Shown here: positions 25,712 through 35,288 of the stretch, in pieces
Position numbering within the stretch: position 1 is the stretch's first letter
Layout: every line of letters starts with the position of its first letter
Notes under the pieces: generated by a model
Databases searched by the model: none
The model's input: the letters and a program-made list of their open reading frames with translations, nothing else
What the model was told of the DNA's origin: nothing
Assembly (NCBI GenBank): GCA_013416435.1
Contig: JACCEN010000002.1
Coordinates: 62,001 to 126,000 of the forward strand
DNA from: Alcaligenaceae bacterium
GTDB lineage: Bacteria > Pseudomonadota > Gammaproteobacteria > Burkholderiales > Burkholderiaceae_B
Reading direction: 5' to 3'
Length of the DNA: 64,000 nucleotides
Made by a program: the position numbers and the translations under genes

Positions 25712-27385
25712 TCACTTCAGCGCTTTATACCTCAAACGCTTGGGCTTCGCACCCTCCTCGCCCAGCCGCCGCTTCTTGTCGGCCTCGTATTCCTGATAGT
25801 TGCCATCGAAGAAGACGGCCTGGGATTCGCCTTCGAAGGCCAGGATGTGGGTGGCGATACGGTCAAGAAACCAGCGATCGTGGCTGATGACCATGACGCA
25901 GCCTGCGAACTCCAGCAATGCGTCTTCCAGCGCGCGCAGCGTTTCGACGTCGAGGTCGTTCGAAGGCTCGTCGAGCATGAGCACGTTGCCGCCCGCGATC
26001 AGGGTCTTGGCCAGATGCAGGCGCCCGCGTTCACCACCCGACAGCTTGCCCACCATTTTGTTCTGATCAGCGCCCTTGAAGTTGAACCGTCCGAGGTAGG
26101 CGCGCGAGGACATCTCGAAGCGGCCCACCGTCAGCAGATCCGCGCCGTCGGAAATGGAGTCGAACACGGTCTTGTCGTCCGGCAGGGATTCACGCGATTG
26201 ATCGACGTATGCCAGCTTGACCGTCTTGCCGATCTTGACTTCGCCCGAATCGGGCTGCTCTTTGCCGGCGATCATCCGGAACAAGGTGGACTTGCCCGCG
26301 CCGTTGGGGCCGATGATGCCGACGATGGCGCCGGGCGGCACCTTGAAGCTCAGGTTGTCGATCAGGAGCCGGTCGCCGTAGCCCTTGCTGACATTCTCGA
26401 ACTCGATCACTTCGTTGCCCAGGCGTTCCGCCACGGGAATGAAGATTTCCTGGGTTTCGTTGCGTTTCTGGTATTCGTGCGAAGAAAGCTCTTCGAAGCG
26501 CGCCAGGCGGGCCTTGGCCTTGGCTTGCCGGCCCTTGGGGTTCTGGCGCACCCACTCCAGCTCCTTCTTGATGGTGCGCTGGCGCGCCGACTCGCTGGCC
26601 TCTTCCTGCTTGAGGCGGTCGTCTTTCTGCTCCAGCCAGGAACTGTAGTTTCCTTTCCAGGGAATGCCATGGCCGCGATCCAGTTCCAGTATCCATTCGG
26701 CCGCATTGTCCAGGAAGTAGCGGTCGTGCGTCACGCCCACGACCGTGCCGGGGAACTTGCGCAGAAAGACTTCGAGCCATTCCACGCTTTCCGCGTCCAG
26801 GTGGTTGGTCGGCTCGTCCAGCAGCAGCATGTCGGGCTTGGAAAGCAGCAGGCGGCACAGCGCCACGCGTCGCTTTTCGCCGCCCGAAAGCTTGCCGATC
26901 ACCGCGTCCCAGGGAGGCAGGCGCAAGGCGTCCGCCGCGATCTCCATCTGGTGCTCGATGTCGTCCGCGCCACTGGAGGCCGCGGCGGCGATGACGGCTT
27001 CGAGCTCGGCCTGCTCGGTGGCAAGCTGGTCGAAATCGGCATCGGGCTCGGAGTAGGCCGCATAGACTTCCTCGAGGCGCTTGCGCGCGCTGAAGAGCTC
27101 CCCCAGTCCCTCTTCGACGGACTCCCTGACGGTGTGGTCGGGATTGAGCACCGGCTCCTGGGGCAAGTAGCCGATCTTGATGCCGGGCATGGGAACCGCC
27201 TCGCCCTCGATCTCGCGGTCGATGCCGGCCATGATCTTGAGCAAAGTGGACTTGCCGGACCCGTTGAGACCCAAAACGCCGATCTTGGCGCCCGGGAAAA
27301 ACGACAGGGAAATATCGCGCAAAATCTGGCGCTTGGGCGGCACGATCTTGCCGACCCGGTTCATCGTGTATACGTATTGAGCCAT
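25712..27385 (-). CDS. ettA: Energy-dependent translational throttle protein EttA (ABC-F ATPase)
   Basis: A 557-residue cytosolic protein with two ABC domains and no membrane part. Walker A1 GLNGSGKST (about residue 43) and signature LSGGEKRR (about 165) form the first half; a charged P-site interaction linker lies around 245-320 (KKELEWVRQNPKGRQAKAKA); Walker A2 GPNGAGKST (about 360) and LSGGERGR (about 447) form the second. EttA binds the ribosomal E site and gates the first elongation step according to ADP/ATP. The start MAQYVYTMNR at 27385 matches the family N-terminus. Confidence 0.94.
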   Translation of the reverse strand: MAQYVYTMNRVGKIVPPKRQILRDISLSFFPGAKIGVLGLNGSGKSTLLKIMAGIDREIEGEAVPMPGIKIGYLPQEPVLNPDHTVRESVEEGLGELFSARKRLEEVYAAYSEPDADFDQLATEQAELEAVIAAAASSGADDIEHQMEIAADALRLPPWDAVIGKLSGGEKRRVALCRLLLSKPDMLLLDEPTNHLDAESVEWLEVFLRKFPGTVVGVTHDRYFLDNAAEWILELDRGHGIPWKGNYSSWLEQKDDRLKQEEASESARQRTIKKELEWVRQNPKGRQAKAKARLARFEELSSHEYQKRNETQEIFIPVAERLGNEVIEFENVSKGYGDRLLIDNLSFKVPPGAIVGIIGPNGAGKSTLFRMIAGKEQPDSGEVKIGKTVKLAYVDQSRESLPDDKTVFDSISDGADLLTVGRFEMSSRAYLGRFNFKGADQNKMVGKLSGGERGRLHLAKTLIAGGNVLMLDEPSNDLDVETLRALEDALLEFAGCVMVISHDRWFLDRIATHILAFEGESQAVFFDGNYQEYEADKKRRLGEEGAKPKRLRYKALK

Positions 27386-27439
27386 AACAAGAAAAACAAG
27401 GAAAAGGAAAAACATCGATTGTAGGCCGTAACGGGGTAA

Positions 27440-27522
27440 GGGGTCAGACCCCGTACGGGGTCTGACCCCGGCGGGCGTGCGAGTGCGGGGGCCGGGGGTC
27501 AGACCCTTCGGGTCTGACCCCC
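27440..27522. repeat. Family A hairpin repeats, 2 units
   Basis: Units at 27440-27469 and 27494-27522 between the divergent ettA and the acidic-tail gene. The second has a 3-nt loop (TTC) and shifted 13-nt arms GGGGGTCAGACCC / GGGTCTGACCCCC, which remain exact reverse complements. Confidence 0.9.
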
Positions 27523-27568
27523 GGCTGCCTTATGCTTTAAAATAGCCGTTTTACAGCCGGGTCTTTCC

Positions 27569-28081
27569 ATGTCCGACAATCAAGAACCGCCGCTCGTCTT
27601 CACTGCCGACGAGCTCGATCTGCTGGGCCGCACTGCGGATGCCCTGAGCGCCTACATGGGCAAGCCCGTGCTGGCCGAGGTCATGGACGCGGAAGAAACG
27701 GGATTCGAATGGGTCATTTTTGCCGTTCCGCTCGATGAGCAGGACGACCCCTCCGATTTTGTCGTCGTCCAGATCGGCGGTCCCGAGGCCAGGATCATCG
27801 GCAACAAGGGCGGCATGACCATCGCGGCCGACGACGTCTTCGACTGCGAATACCTATGGGCAATACAGCTGTCCGATCTTGAGGGCGTCCGCTACATCAA
27901 AGTCGACCAAGAAGGCGACGAAGTCGCCTGGGCCGACACGCTGCAGGACATCGTGCCCTTCGTCATGGCAGACGAGCTCGCTGCCGACAGCGATGACGAT
28001 GACGCCGCCGACGAAGATGAAGACGAGGATGACGATTCTTACGAAGGCGGCGATCCGGCCGGCCCGAGGACACTGCACTAG
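27569..28081 (+). CDS. Conserved-looking protein of unknown function with acidic tail
   Basis: A 170-residue soluble protein that I do not recognise. Residues about 1-130 look like a compact alpha/beta domain (FTADELDLLGRTADALSAYM at the start, WAIQLSDLEGVRYIKVDQEG in the middle). Residues about 135-160 are almost only Asp and Glu with Ala and Ser. Codon use is like its neighbours. It stands alone, downstream of hairpin repeats and convergent with a glycosyltransferase. No enzyme motif is visible. Confidence 0.75.
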   Translation: MSDNQEPPLVFTADELDLLGRTADALSAYMGKPVLAEVMDAEETGFEWVIFAVPLDEQDDPSDFVVVQIGGPEARIIGNKGGMTIAADDVFDCEYLWAIQLSDLEGVRYIKVDQEGDEVAWADTLQDIVPFVMADELAADSDDDDAADEDEDEDDDSYEGGDPAGPRTLH

Positions 28082-28090
28082 CAGGACCAG

Positions 28091-28116
28091 GGCCCGTCAA
28101 CGCGGGTTGGCGGGCC
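28091..28116. terminator. Hairpin between convergent genes, possible weak bidirectional terminator
   Basis: GGCCCGTCAAC pairs with GTTGGCGGGCC (11 bp with one G-T) around a 4-nt loop. No T-run follows on either strand, so intrinsic termination is uncertain; position between two convergent stops supports a transcription-boundary role. Confidence 0.35.
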
Positions 28117-28120
28117 TGCG

Positions 28121-29050
28121 TCAGCCCGTCTTCAGGCGGTCGCGCATGTAAAGCACCGCGCCGGCCGGCCACATCAGGCCCACCAGCGCGCGCGATGCCA
28201 GCCCCTTCAGCCCGCGTCCAGATGGAAACCTTTGCTGGTTATGGCGAAGATGCAGCGAGAAGCGCGTATAGCGGGCGGCCGCCAGCAGAAAGGCCTGAGG
28301 GCGATAGCGGAACCATGGCAGGCATTCGACCACGGTATCCTGCGCCAGCAGCCACAGGCCCAAGGCGTGCTGCTGGCTTTCTGCGCCCTGCCTGGACAAA
28401 GAGTCGGAGCTGTCGTGATAAACGCGGAACACCTGATTCACGAACCGGGTCATATAGCCCGCGCGCGCAATTGCCCGCCACACCAGGCTTTCCGGGACGA
28501 ATCCGGCGATTTCCTCGGGGAAGGGGAATTGCAGCAGGACGTCAGTGCGCAGACAGCCGAATTTCTCGCCCTTGACGTGATACTTGAATGTCATGTCCAA
28601 CGCGGTGGCGTCGAAGACATCGCGCGGATACATGTCGCCCACGATGCGGCCGTCCGGCTTGGCACACAGCCCCGTGATGGCGACATATCGCGAGCGTTCG
28701 CGCTCCGGAATGTCGCTCCAGACGCGAGCCATGGTGTACAGGGCGTTGGTATCGAGGCTGTCGTCGCTGTCCAGCGCAACGACGAGTTCGCCGTTGGCCT
28801 TGCGAACGCCGCGGTTGAACGCTGTTTTCTTGTGCTGGTTCCGTTGCCACATATAGTGGATGGGAAAGCTGGCTTCCTGCTGCCAGCTCATGACCATGGC
28901 GCGCGTGTTGTCCGTCGAACCGTCGTCCACGATGACCCATTCGAAATCCTGGAACGACTGCTCGCGCAGCGATGCGTACACCCTTTCGAGCGTATGAGCC
29001 CGGTTATAGGTAGGCGTGACAACCGTAAATAGATGGCGCCAGGAAGACAT
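28121..29050 (-). CDS. Family 2 glycosyltransferase
   Basis: A 309-residue GT-A fold enzyme. The N-terminal nucleotide-sugar site VVTPTYNRAHTLERVYASL is at about residues 10-28, with WVIVDDGSTDNTRAM next (about 38-52) and the metal-binding DxD-type motif in VALDSDDSLD (about residues 91-100). The C-terminal part is hydrophobic and basic (ALVGLMWPAGAVLYMRDRLK), perhaps membrane associating. The acceptor is unknown; it is not within a polysaccharide cluster here. Confidence 0.85.
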   Translation of the reverse strand: MSSWRHLFTVVTPTYNRAHTLERVYASLREQSFQDFEWVIVDDGSTDNTRAMVMSWQQEASFPIHYMWQRNQHKKTAFNRGVRKANGELVVALDSDDSLDTNALYTMARVWSDIPERERSRYVAITGLCAKPDGRIVGDMYPRDVFDATALDMTFKYHVKGEKFGCLRTDVLLQFPFPEEIAGFVPESLVWRAIARAGYMTRFVNQVFRVYHDSSDSLSRQGAESQQHALGLWLLAQDTVVECLPWFRYRPQAFLLAAARYTRFSLHLRHNQQRFPSGRGLKGLASRALVGLMWPAGAVLYMRDRLKTG

Positions 29051-29097
29051 GATGATGGATATGCATATGAAGTCTTTTTATGCAGCCATCATAGGCC

Positions 29098-29130
29098 AAA
29101 AAAAAACCGCAGACCCATGATCTGCGGTTT
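29098..29130 (-). terminator. Rho-independent terminator downstream of the 42-residue basic protein gene
   Basis: Stem AAACCGCAGA / TCTGCGGTTT (10 bp, 29104-29130, 7-nt loop) followed on the minus strand by a run of U (29098-29106). It would end transcripts of the small gene about 97 nt downstream of its stop. Confidence 0.85.
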
Positions 29131-29226
29131 CCTTGCCAGTCTTACCTTTCGTCATACTTTTGTGGCGCAATGCTGCATCTTCGATACAGATAGCGTCATT
29201 TAGCAGACGAAAAAGGTCTGCTGGAT

Positions 29227-29355
29227 TCAGGCGCGCTTGACTTTCTCGAGCATCTTGAAAACGCCCTTCGGAGCGCGAACGAAAAGGCGCTTGAAAGCCT
29301 TGCCCAGGCAACGGCGCTCAAGAGTGTTGCGACGCGTACGTTTGATTTCCGCCAT
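29227..29355 (-). CDS. Tiny highly basic protein, 42 residues, unknown
   Basis: The frame encodes MAEIKRTRRNTLERRCLGKA followed by FKRLFVRAPKGVFKMLEKVK and RA; about one third of residues are Lys or Arg. An AGGGAGAACC ribosome-binding site sits 4-12 nt before the ATG and an intrinsic terminator follows, so it looks like a real expressed unit. It is not ribosomal protein L36 or another small ribosomal protein I can recognise. A nucleic-acid-binding or ribosome-associated role is only a guess from its charge. Confidence 0.65.
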   Translation of the reverse strand: MAEIKRTRRNTLERRCLGKAFKRLFVRAPKGVFKMLEKVKRA

Positions 29356-29479
29356 GATGGTTCTCCCTGAATGTGCATGCAAAAGCCGCGCGGGGTTCAA
29401 ATGCCAATGGCTAAACGCGCATCGCGGGCAAGTAAAAACATAGTTAACCAGCTATTCTACCTTAAAACCCGTTAACGCG

Positions 29480-29550
29480 GGGGTCAGACCCCATACGGGG
29501 TCTGACCCCTCGCGCTTAGAAAGGTCGGACCCCGCATGGGGTCCGACCCC
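29480..29550. repeat. Family A hairpin repeats, 2 units
   Basis: Units at 29480-29509 and 29523-29550 between the divergent small basic gene and the tandem uvrA. The second unit uses the G/C-centred arms (GGTCGGACCCC and GGGGTCCGACCCC), again keeping arm-to-arm complementarity. Confidence 0.9.
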
Positions 29551-29585
29551 AACCATGCCGAAATCAGAACGTTTATGATATCCGC

Positions 29586-32500
29586 ATGAGCTCAAATATC
29601 CGCATTTTCGGCGCACGCCAGAACAACCTCAAGAACCTCGATGTATCCATAGACACGGGAAAACTGCTGGTCATCACCGGCGTCTCGGGCTCGGGCAAAA
29701 GCTCACTGGCCTTTGACACGCTGTACGCGGAAGGGCAACGGCGCTACGTGGAAACCTTCTCGCCCTATGCCCGGCAGTTCCTGGACCGCATGGACAAGCC
29801 GCAGGTCGATCGCATAGAAGGCATACTGCCCGCGATCGCCATCGACCAAGTGAACCCGGTTCGCAACTCGCGCAGCACGGTCGGCACCATGACGGAGCTC
29901 AACGACCATCTGAAACTGCTGTTCGCACGCCTGGGCCACCTGCATTGCCGATGCTGCGGCAGACGCGTGCAGCGGGACAATGCGCAATCAATTTCGCAGC
30001 AGTTGGCTACGCTGGCCCAGGACGGCGATCCCAGACTGGTCATCACCTTCCCCATTGCGATTCCGTCGAACTATACCGAAGAGGAAGTGCGCGGCTTCCT
30101 GGAACAGCAAGGCTACACGCGCGTCCACCACGAAGAAACGCGGACGCACACGCCCACGCCCCATGCCGGCAAGACGAAGAAAAAGCAGCAAGCCAAGTCA
30201 GAGACGCTGCGGGTGCTGCATGTGGTCCAGGATCGCTTCCGCTACGGCAGCGCCGAACCCGAACGCGTCATGGAAGCCCTCGACACCGCGCTGCGGCAAG
30301 GCGACGGACACGTCGCCATTCACGCCATGCCCGAATCGGAGGAGTCCAGCAAGCAGGAAACCGTCTGGCGCTTCAGCAATCGGCTGCATTGCGCACATTG
30401 CAATATCGAATACAGCACACCGCTGCCCAGTACATTCTCATTCAATTCGCCGCTCGGGGCCTGCGAATCATGCCGCGGCTTCGGCCGCGTCATGGGCATC
30501 GACTATGGCTTGGTCGTGCCCGACGAAAAGAAGACCTTGCGCGGCGGAGCCGTCAAGCCCTGGCAAACAGCCAGCTACAAGGAATGCCAGACGGAGATGG
30601 AGCAGTACGCCGGCGCCGCCGATGTGCGCCTGGACACTCCTTGGGACCAGCTCGATGACCGCGAAAAAGGCTGGGTCGTCGGCGGCACGCCCGACTGGAA
30701 GGGCGGTCCCAGCGCATGGAAGACCCAATGGTATGGCGCGCAGCGCTTCTTCGACTGGCTCGAATCGCGCGCGTACAAGATGCATGTGCGAGTGCTGCTG
30801 TCCAAGTACCGCAGCTACACCCCCTGCCCCGCCTGCGGCGGTTCGCGGCTCAAGCCCGACGCCACGCTGTGGCGGCTCGGCAACACGGCGCACAACGAGA
30901 CCGAGAACGGCTATCCGCGATTCCGGCCCGTCCATGCCGACTGGAGCCGAGAGCAACTCGATGCCTTGCCCGGCCTGAGCATCCACGACCTGATGCGCCT
31001 GCCCATCGAGCGCGTGCGCGATTATTTCCTGGAAATCAGCTTCGGCGGCGCCATGGATGCCGCCATAGACCTGCTGCTGAACGAAGTGCGCAGCCGCCTG
31101 AAATTTCTTTGCGACGTCGGGTTGGGATACTTGTCGCTGGATCGTCAAAGCCGCACGCTTTCCGGCGGCGAGGTCCAGCGCATCAATCTTACGACTGCGC
31201 TGGGCACCTCGCTGGTGAACACGCTGTTCGTGCTGGATGAGCCGTCCATCGGCCTGCATCCACGCGACATGCATCGCGTGGTGGAGATCATGCACAGGCT
31301 GCGCGCCAACGGCAACACGCTGGTCGTGGTCGAGCACGATCCACAAGTCATGGTCGCCGCCGACAGGATCCTGGACATGGGTCCGGGGCCGGGCGAGCGC
31401 GGCGGGCGGGTGGTCTTCGACGGCACGCCCGATGCCTTGCGCGCGGCCGGCACGCTGACCGGCAACTACCTGGGCGGGCGGCTCAAAGTGGAAGCCCCGC
31501 GGCCCATGCCCGTTGCGGACAACACGCCGAAGCTGCTGCTGGAAGGCGTCCGCGCCAACAACCTCAAGAACGTTTCCATCTCGATTCCGTTGGGCCGCCT
31601 GGTCTGCGTGACGGGTGTATCCGGCTCGGGCAAATCCACCTTGATCCAGGATGTGCTCTACCCCGCCATGCTCAAGCGTCAGGGCAAGCCCACCGAAGCA
31701 CCGGGCGAGCACGACCGCCTGCTGGGCGCCGAGCAAGTGGCCGACGTGGTGCTCGTCGACCAGACGCCCATCGGCAAGACGGCACGATCCAATCCCGCCA
31801 GCTACGTGGGCGCATTCGACGCCATACGCAAGCTTTTCGCCCAGGCGCCGCTCGCCCGTGAACGCGGCTACACGACCGGCACCTTCAGCTTCAACACGGG
31901 CGATGGCCGTTGCCCGACTTGCGGGGGGACCGGCTTCGAGCATGTCGAGATGCAGTTCCTGTCCGACGTCTATCTGCGCTGTCCCGATTGCGACGGCAAG
32001 CGCTTCCGGCCCGAAATACTGGAAGTCAAGGTCGAGCACCTGGGCAAAAGCGCATCGATCGACCAAGTGCTGGAGATGACCGTCAACGAAGCGCTGGAGT
32101 TCTTCAGCGGGCTGCGCGACGTGCAGTGGGGCCTCGCGCCGCTGGCAGATGTCGGGCTGGAATATCTGCGCCTGGGGCAGCCCGTCCCGACCCTGTCGGG
32201 CGGCGAAGCCCAGCGGCTGAAACTGGCGGGCCATCTGGCGGCTGCGGCCCGCAGCGGCATTTCGTCCGCCCGGGTGGCCAAGAAGGGCAGCCTGTTCCTG
32301 TTCGACGAGCCGACGACCGGCCTGCATTTCGACGACGTGGCCCGGCTCATGCGCGCTTTCCGCAAGCTCCTGGGCGCCGGCCACTCGCTGCTGATCATCG
32401 AACATAATCTGGACGTCATACGGGCGGCGGACTGGCTGATCGACCTGGGCCCGGAAGGCGGCGACGCGGGCGGACAAGTCGTTGGCGTGGGCACGCCCGA

Positions 32501-35288
32501 ACAGCTCATGGCCAACCCTGAATCCCACACGGGCATGGCGCTGGCTGAATACACCAGCGCCATCGTCTACGAAGAGAAATCGCAGCAGGCGCGGCAGCTG
32601 GCTGAGCCCGCCGCCGACTATCAGGCAGCAGGCGCGGCTCAACGCAACATAGAGATACTGAATGCGCGCGAGCACAATCTGAAAGGCATCAACGTCAGCA
32701 TCCCGCGCGATACCTTCACCGTCATTACCGGCGTATCCGGGTCGGGCAAATCGACTCTGGCATTCGACATACTGTTCAACGAAGGGCAGCGCCGCTATCT
32801 CGAGTCACTGAATGCCTATGCGCGCGCCATCGTGCAGCCCGCCGGCAAGCCGGACGTGGATGCCATCTACGGCATACCGCCCACCGTCGCGATCGAACAG
32901 CGCACCAGCCGCGGCGGACGGAAGTCCACCGTCGCCACGATGACCGAGATTCATCACTTCCTGCGCTTGCTGTATGTCAAGCTGGGCACGCAGATGTGCC
33001 CGGACTGCAAGGTCGCGGTGGAGCCGCAGAAGCCCGAACAGATCGTTGCCCAGATCATGCGCGAGTACAAGGGCCGTCATATCGGCATATTGGCCCCCCT
33101 GGTGACGGCGCGCAAAGGGTATTACACCGATCTGGCCAAATGGGCCGCCGGCAAGGGACACACCCACCTGCGCGTGGACGGCGACTTCATCCCCGTTTCG
33201 CCCTGGCCACGGCTGGATCGCTATAAAGAGCACACCATAGAACTGCCCATTGCCGATATGGTGGTCGATCCGGGGGCGGAAGCGGGTTTGCGCTCGGCGG
33301 TTAGCACCGCCCTCGAACATGGCCAAGGCAGCATGAGCGTGCTCATCGACCTGACGCCTGACAACGCACAGACGCTGGCTGAACGCCGCGATGGCGGTCT
33401 AGCGAACGGAAGCGCCACGCAGCGTCATTTCTCGGTCAAGCGCGCCTGCCCCAGTTGCGGCACGAGCTTTCCCGAACCCGACCCGCGCATGTTTTCGTAT
33501 AACTCCAAGCATGGATGGTGCCACAGCTGTTTCGGCACCGGCCTGCAGCTGACCGGCTTCGATGCCGAGCAGACCGGCGAGGAAACCGCCTGGAACGCCT
33601 GGTACGAAGGCAGCACCGAACCCTGCGCCAGCTGCCATGGCGAGCGCCTCAATCCTGTGTCGCGTGCGTTCCGCTGGCGTGAGAAATCGATCGCGGAGCT
33701 TGCGTCCATGCCGGTCTCCGATGCGCGTTCCTTCTTCACCGGCCTGGTCATGCCTGGACGGGAAGGCGAAATCGCCCGCGACATCCTCACGGAAATCCGG
33801 GGCCGGCTGAATTTCATGCAGGAAGTCGGCCTGGGCTACCTGGCGCTCGATCGCGCCGCGCCAACACTGTCGGGCGGCGAGGCGCAACGCATACGGCTCG
33901 CCGCCCAGTTGGGCTCCAATCTGCAGGGGGTGTGCTATGTGCTGGACGAACCCACCATCGGACTGCATGCTCGCGACAACCAGATCCTGCTCAACGCGCT
34001 GGCTGCGCTCGAAGGAAACGGAAACACGCTCGTGGTGGTCGAGCATGACGAAGACACCATCCGGCGCGCATCGCACATCATCGATGTGGGCCCGGGCGCC
34101 GGTATCCGGGGCGGCATGATCGTGGCGCAGGGCACGGCCCAGGAAGTCATGGAGAATCCCGCATCCGTCACCGGACGCTATCTCAAGCATCCGCTGGCCC
34201 ACCCGCTTCAGCCACGCCGGCCTGTCGCCGAGGACGCAGCGATGATCCAGGTGCGGGGCGCGCACCTCCATAACTTGCGCAACGTGGACGCCGCCTTGCC
34301 AGTCGGCCGGCTCAGCGTCGTCACCGGCGTGTCGGGATCGGGCAAGTCCACGCTGGCCCGGGACGTCATGCTCGACAACTTGGCTCAGGCGGTTTCCCAG
34401 CGCAAGGCGCCGGCCTGGCATGGATGTGTCGATATCGAGGGCTGGGAACGGATAGACCGGGTGCTCGAAGTGGACCAGACCCCGATCGGCAAGACGCCAC
34501 GCTCCTGCCCCGCCACCTATGTGGGATTCTGGGACGACGTGCGCAAGCTCTTTGCCGATACCCGCGAAGCCCGCATCAGGGGCTGGACGGCGGCGCGCTT
34601 TTCCTTCAACACCGGCGAGGGCCGCTGCCCGATCTGCGAAGGCCAGGGCATGCGCACGCTGGAAATGAGCTTCCTGCCTGACGTGAAAGTGCCCTGCGAC
34701 GGCTGCAATGGCGAGCGCTTCAACAAGGATACGCTCAACGTGACCTGGCGAGGCAAAAGCGCCGGCGAGGTGCTGAAGATGGAAGTCGACGAGGCGGTCG
34801 AGTTTTTCTCGGCGCACTCCCGCATTTCCCGCATCCTGCAGTTGATGCAGGATGTGGGGCTGGGCTATCTTACGCTGGGCCAACCCTCGCCTACGCTGTC
34901 GGGCGGCGAAGCGCAGCGCATCAAGCTCGTCACCGAACTGGCCAAGGCGCGCTTGACCGATGGCCTGATCAAGACCGGCCGGGCGTCCCGCATCCCGCAT
35001 ACCCTGTACGTGCTGGACGAACCGACCGTGGGCCTGTCGGTCGCGGACGTCGAGAAACTCATCCATGTGCTGCACCGGCTGGTGGATGCGGACAACACCG
35101 TCGTGGTCATCGAGCACAACCTGGACGTCATCGCGGAAGCGGACTGGATCGTGGATCTGGGGCCCGAAGGCGGAAGCGGCGGCGGTCGTCTGGTGGCACA
35201 GGGTTCGCCGGAACATGTGATCAGCCTGAAGGACAAGTCCCATACCGGCGCGGTGCTGGACACCTTCATGAAATCGTCGCAGCAATGA
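29586..35288 (+). CDS. Tandem (fused double) UvrA-like excinuclease ABC subunit A
   Basis: A 1900-residue protein, twice the normal UvrA length (about 940). It contains four ABC ATPase modules: Walker A motifs GVSGSGKS at about residues 33, 677, 1049 and 1581, and signatures LSGGE at about 525, 872, 1429 and 1772. The second UvrA copy starts near residue 1018 (NIEILNAREHNLKGINVSIP). Each copy has UvrA-type CxxC zinc modules, for example LHCAHCNIEYST with ACESCRGFG in copy 1, and CPICEGQGM with CDGCNGERF in copy 2, and an insertion where UvrA binds UvrB. Normal UvrA works as a dimer, so this could be an intramolecular pseudo-dimer for damage recognition or another DNA-related role. It is upstream of, and coupled to, pabB. 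Confidence 0.9.
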   Translation: MSSNIRIFGARQNNLKNLDVSIDTGKLLVITGVSGSGKSSLAFDTLYAEGQRRYVETFSPYARQFLDRMDKPQVDRIEGILPAIAIDQVNPVRNSRSTVGTMTELNDHLKLLFARLGHLHCRCCGRRVQRDNAQSISQQLATLAQDGDPRLVITFPIAIPSNYTEEEVRGFLEQQGYTRVHHEETRTHTPTPHAGKTKKKQQAKSETLRVLHVVQDRFRYGSAEPERVMEALDTALRQGDGHVAIHAMPESEESSKQETVWRFSNRLHCAHCNIEYSTPLPSTFSFNSPLGACESCRGFGRVMGIDYGLVVPDEKKTLRGGAVKPWQTASYKECQTEMEQYAGAADVRLDTPWDQLDDREKGWVVGGTPDWKGGPSAWKTQWYGAQRFFDWLESRAYKMHVRVLLSKYRSYTPCPACGGSRLKPDATLWRLGNTAHNETENGYPRFRPVHADWSREQLDALPGLSIHDLMRLPIERVRDYFLEISFGGAMDAAIDLLLNEVRSRLKFLCDVGLGYLSLDRQSRTLSGGEVQRINLTTALGTSLVNTLFVLDEPSIGLHPRDMHRVVEIMHRLRANGNTLVVVEHDPQVMVAADRILDMGPGPGERGGRVVFDGTPDALRAAGTLTGNYLGGRLKVEAPRPMPVADNTPKLLLEGVRANNLKNVSISIPLGRLVCVTGVSGSGKSTLIQDVLYPAMLKRQGKPTEAPGEHDRLLGAEQVADVVLVDQTPIGKTARSNPASYVGAFDAIRKLFAQAPLARERGYTTGTFSFNTGDGRCPTCGGTGFEHVEMQFLSDVYLRCPDCDGKRFRPEILEVKVEHLGKSASIDQVLEMTVNEALEFFSGLRDVQWGLAPLADVGLEYLRLGQPVPTLSGGEAQRLKLAGHLAAAARSGISSARVAKKGSLFLFDEPTTGLHFDDVARLMRAFRKLLGAGHSLLIIEHNLDVIRAADWLIDLGPEGGDAGGQVVGVGTPEQLMANPESHTGMALAEYTSAIVYEEKSQQARQLAEPAADYQAAGAAQRNIEILNAREHNLKGINVSIPRDTFTVITGVSGSGKSTLAFDILFNEGQRRYLESLNAYARAIVQPAGKPDVDAIYGIPPTVAIEQRTSRGGRKSTVATMTEIHHFLRLLYVKLGTQMCPDCKVAVEPQKPEQIVAQIMREYKGRHIGILAPLVTARKGYYTDLAKWAAGKGHTHLRVDGDFIPVSPWPRLDRYKEHTIELPIADMVVDPGAEAGLRSAVSTALEHGQGSMSVLIDLTPDNAQTLAERRDGGLANGSATQRHFSVKRACPSCGTSFPEPDPRMFSYNSKHGWCHSCFGTGLQLTGFDAEQTGEETAWNAWYEGSTEPCASCHGERLNPVSRAFRWREKSIAELASMPVSDARSFFTGLVMPGREGEIARDILTEIRGRLNFMQEVGLGYLALDRAAPTLSGGEAQRIRLAAQLGSNLQGVCYVLDEPTIGLHARDNQILLNALAALEGNGNTLVVVEHDEDTIRRASHIIDVGPGAGIRGGMIVAQGTAQEVMENPASVTGRYLKHPLAHPLQPRRPVAEDAAMIQVRGAHLHNLRNVDAALPVGRLSVVTGVSGSGKSTLARDVMLDNLAQAVSQRKAPAWHGCVDIEGWERIDRVLEVDQTPIGKTPRSCPATYVGFWDDVRKLFADTREARIRGWTAARFSFNTGEGRCPICEGQGMRTLEMSFLPDVKVPCDGCNGERFNKDTLNVTWRGKSAGEVLKMEVDEAVEFFSAHSRISRILQLMQDVGLGYLTLGQPSPTLSGGEAQRIKLVTELAKARLTDGLIKTGRASRIPHTLYVLDEPTVGLSVADVEKLIHVLHRLVDADNTVVVIEHNLDVIAEADWIVDLGPEGGSGGGRLVAQGSPEHVISLKDKSHTGAVLDTFMKSSQQ

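Noticed and set aside
25619-27424. 601-codon open frame antisense to ettA
   Set aside because: Opposite strand of a clear ABC-F gene; no own ribosome-binding site or motif.
30468-32675. 735-codon open frame antisense to the tandem uvrA
   Set aside because: Complementary to a well-supported coding frame with four ABC modules; repetitive low-specificity composition and no recognisable domain.
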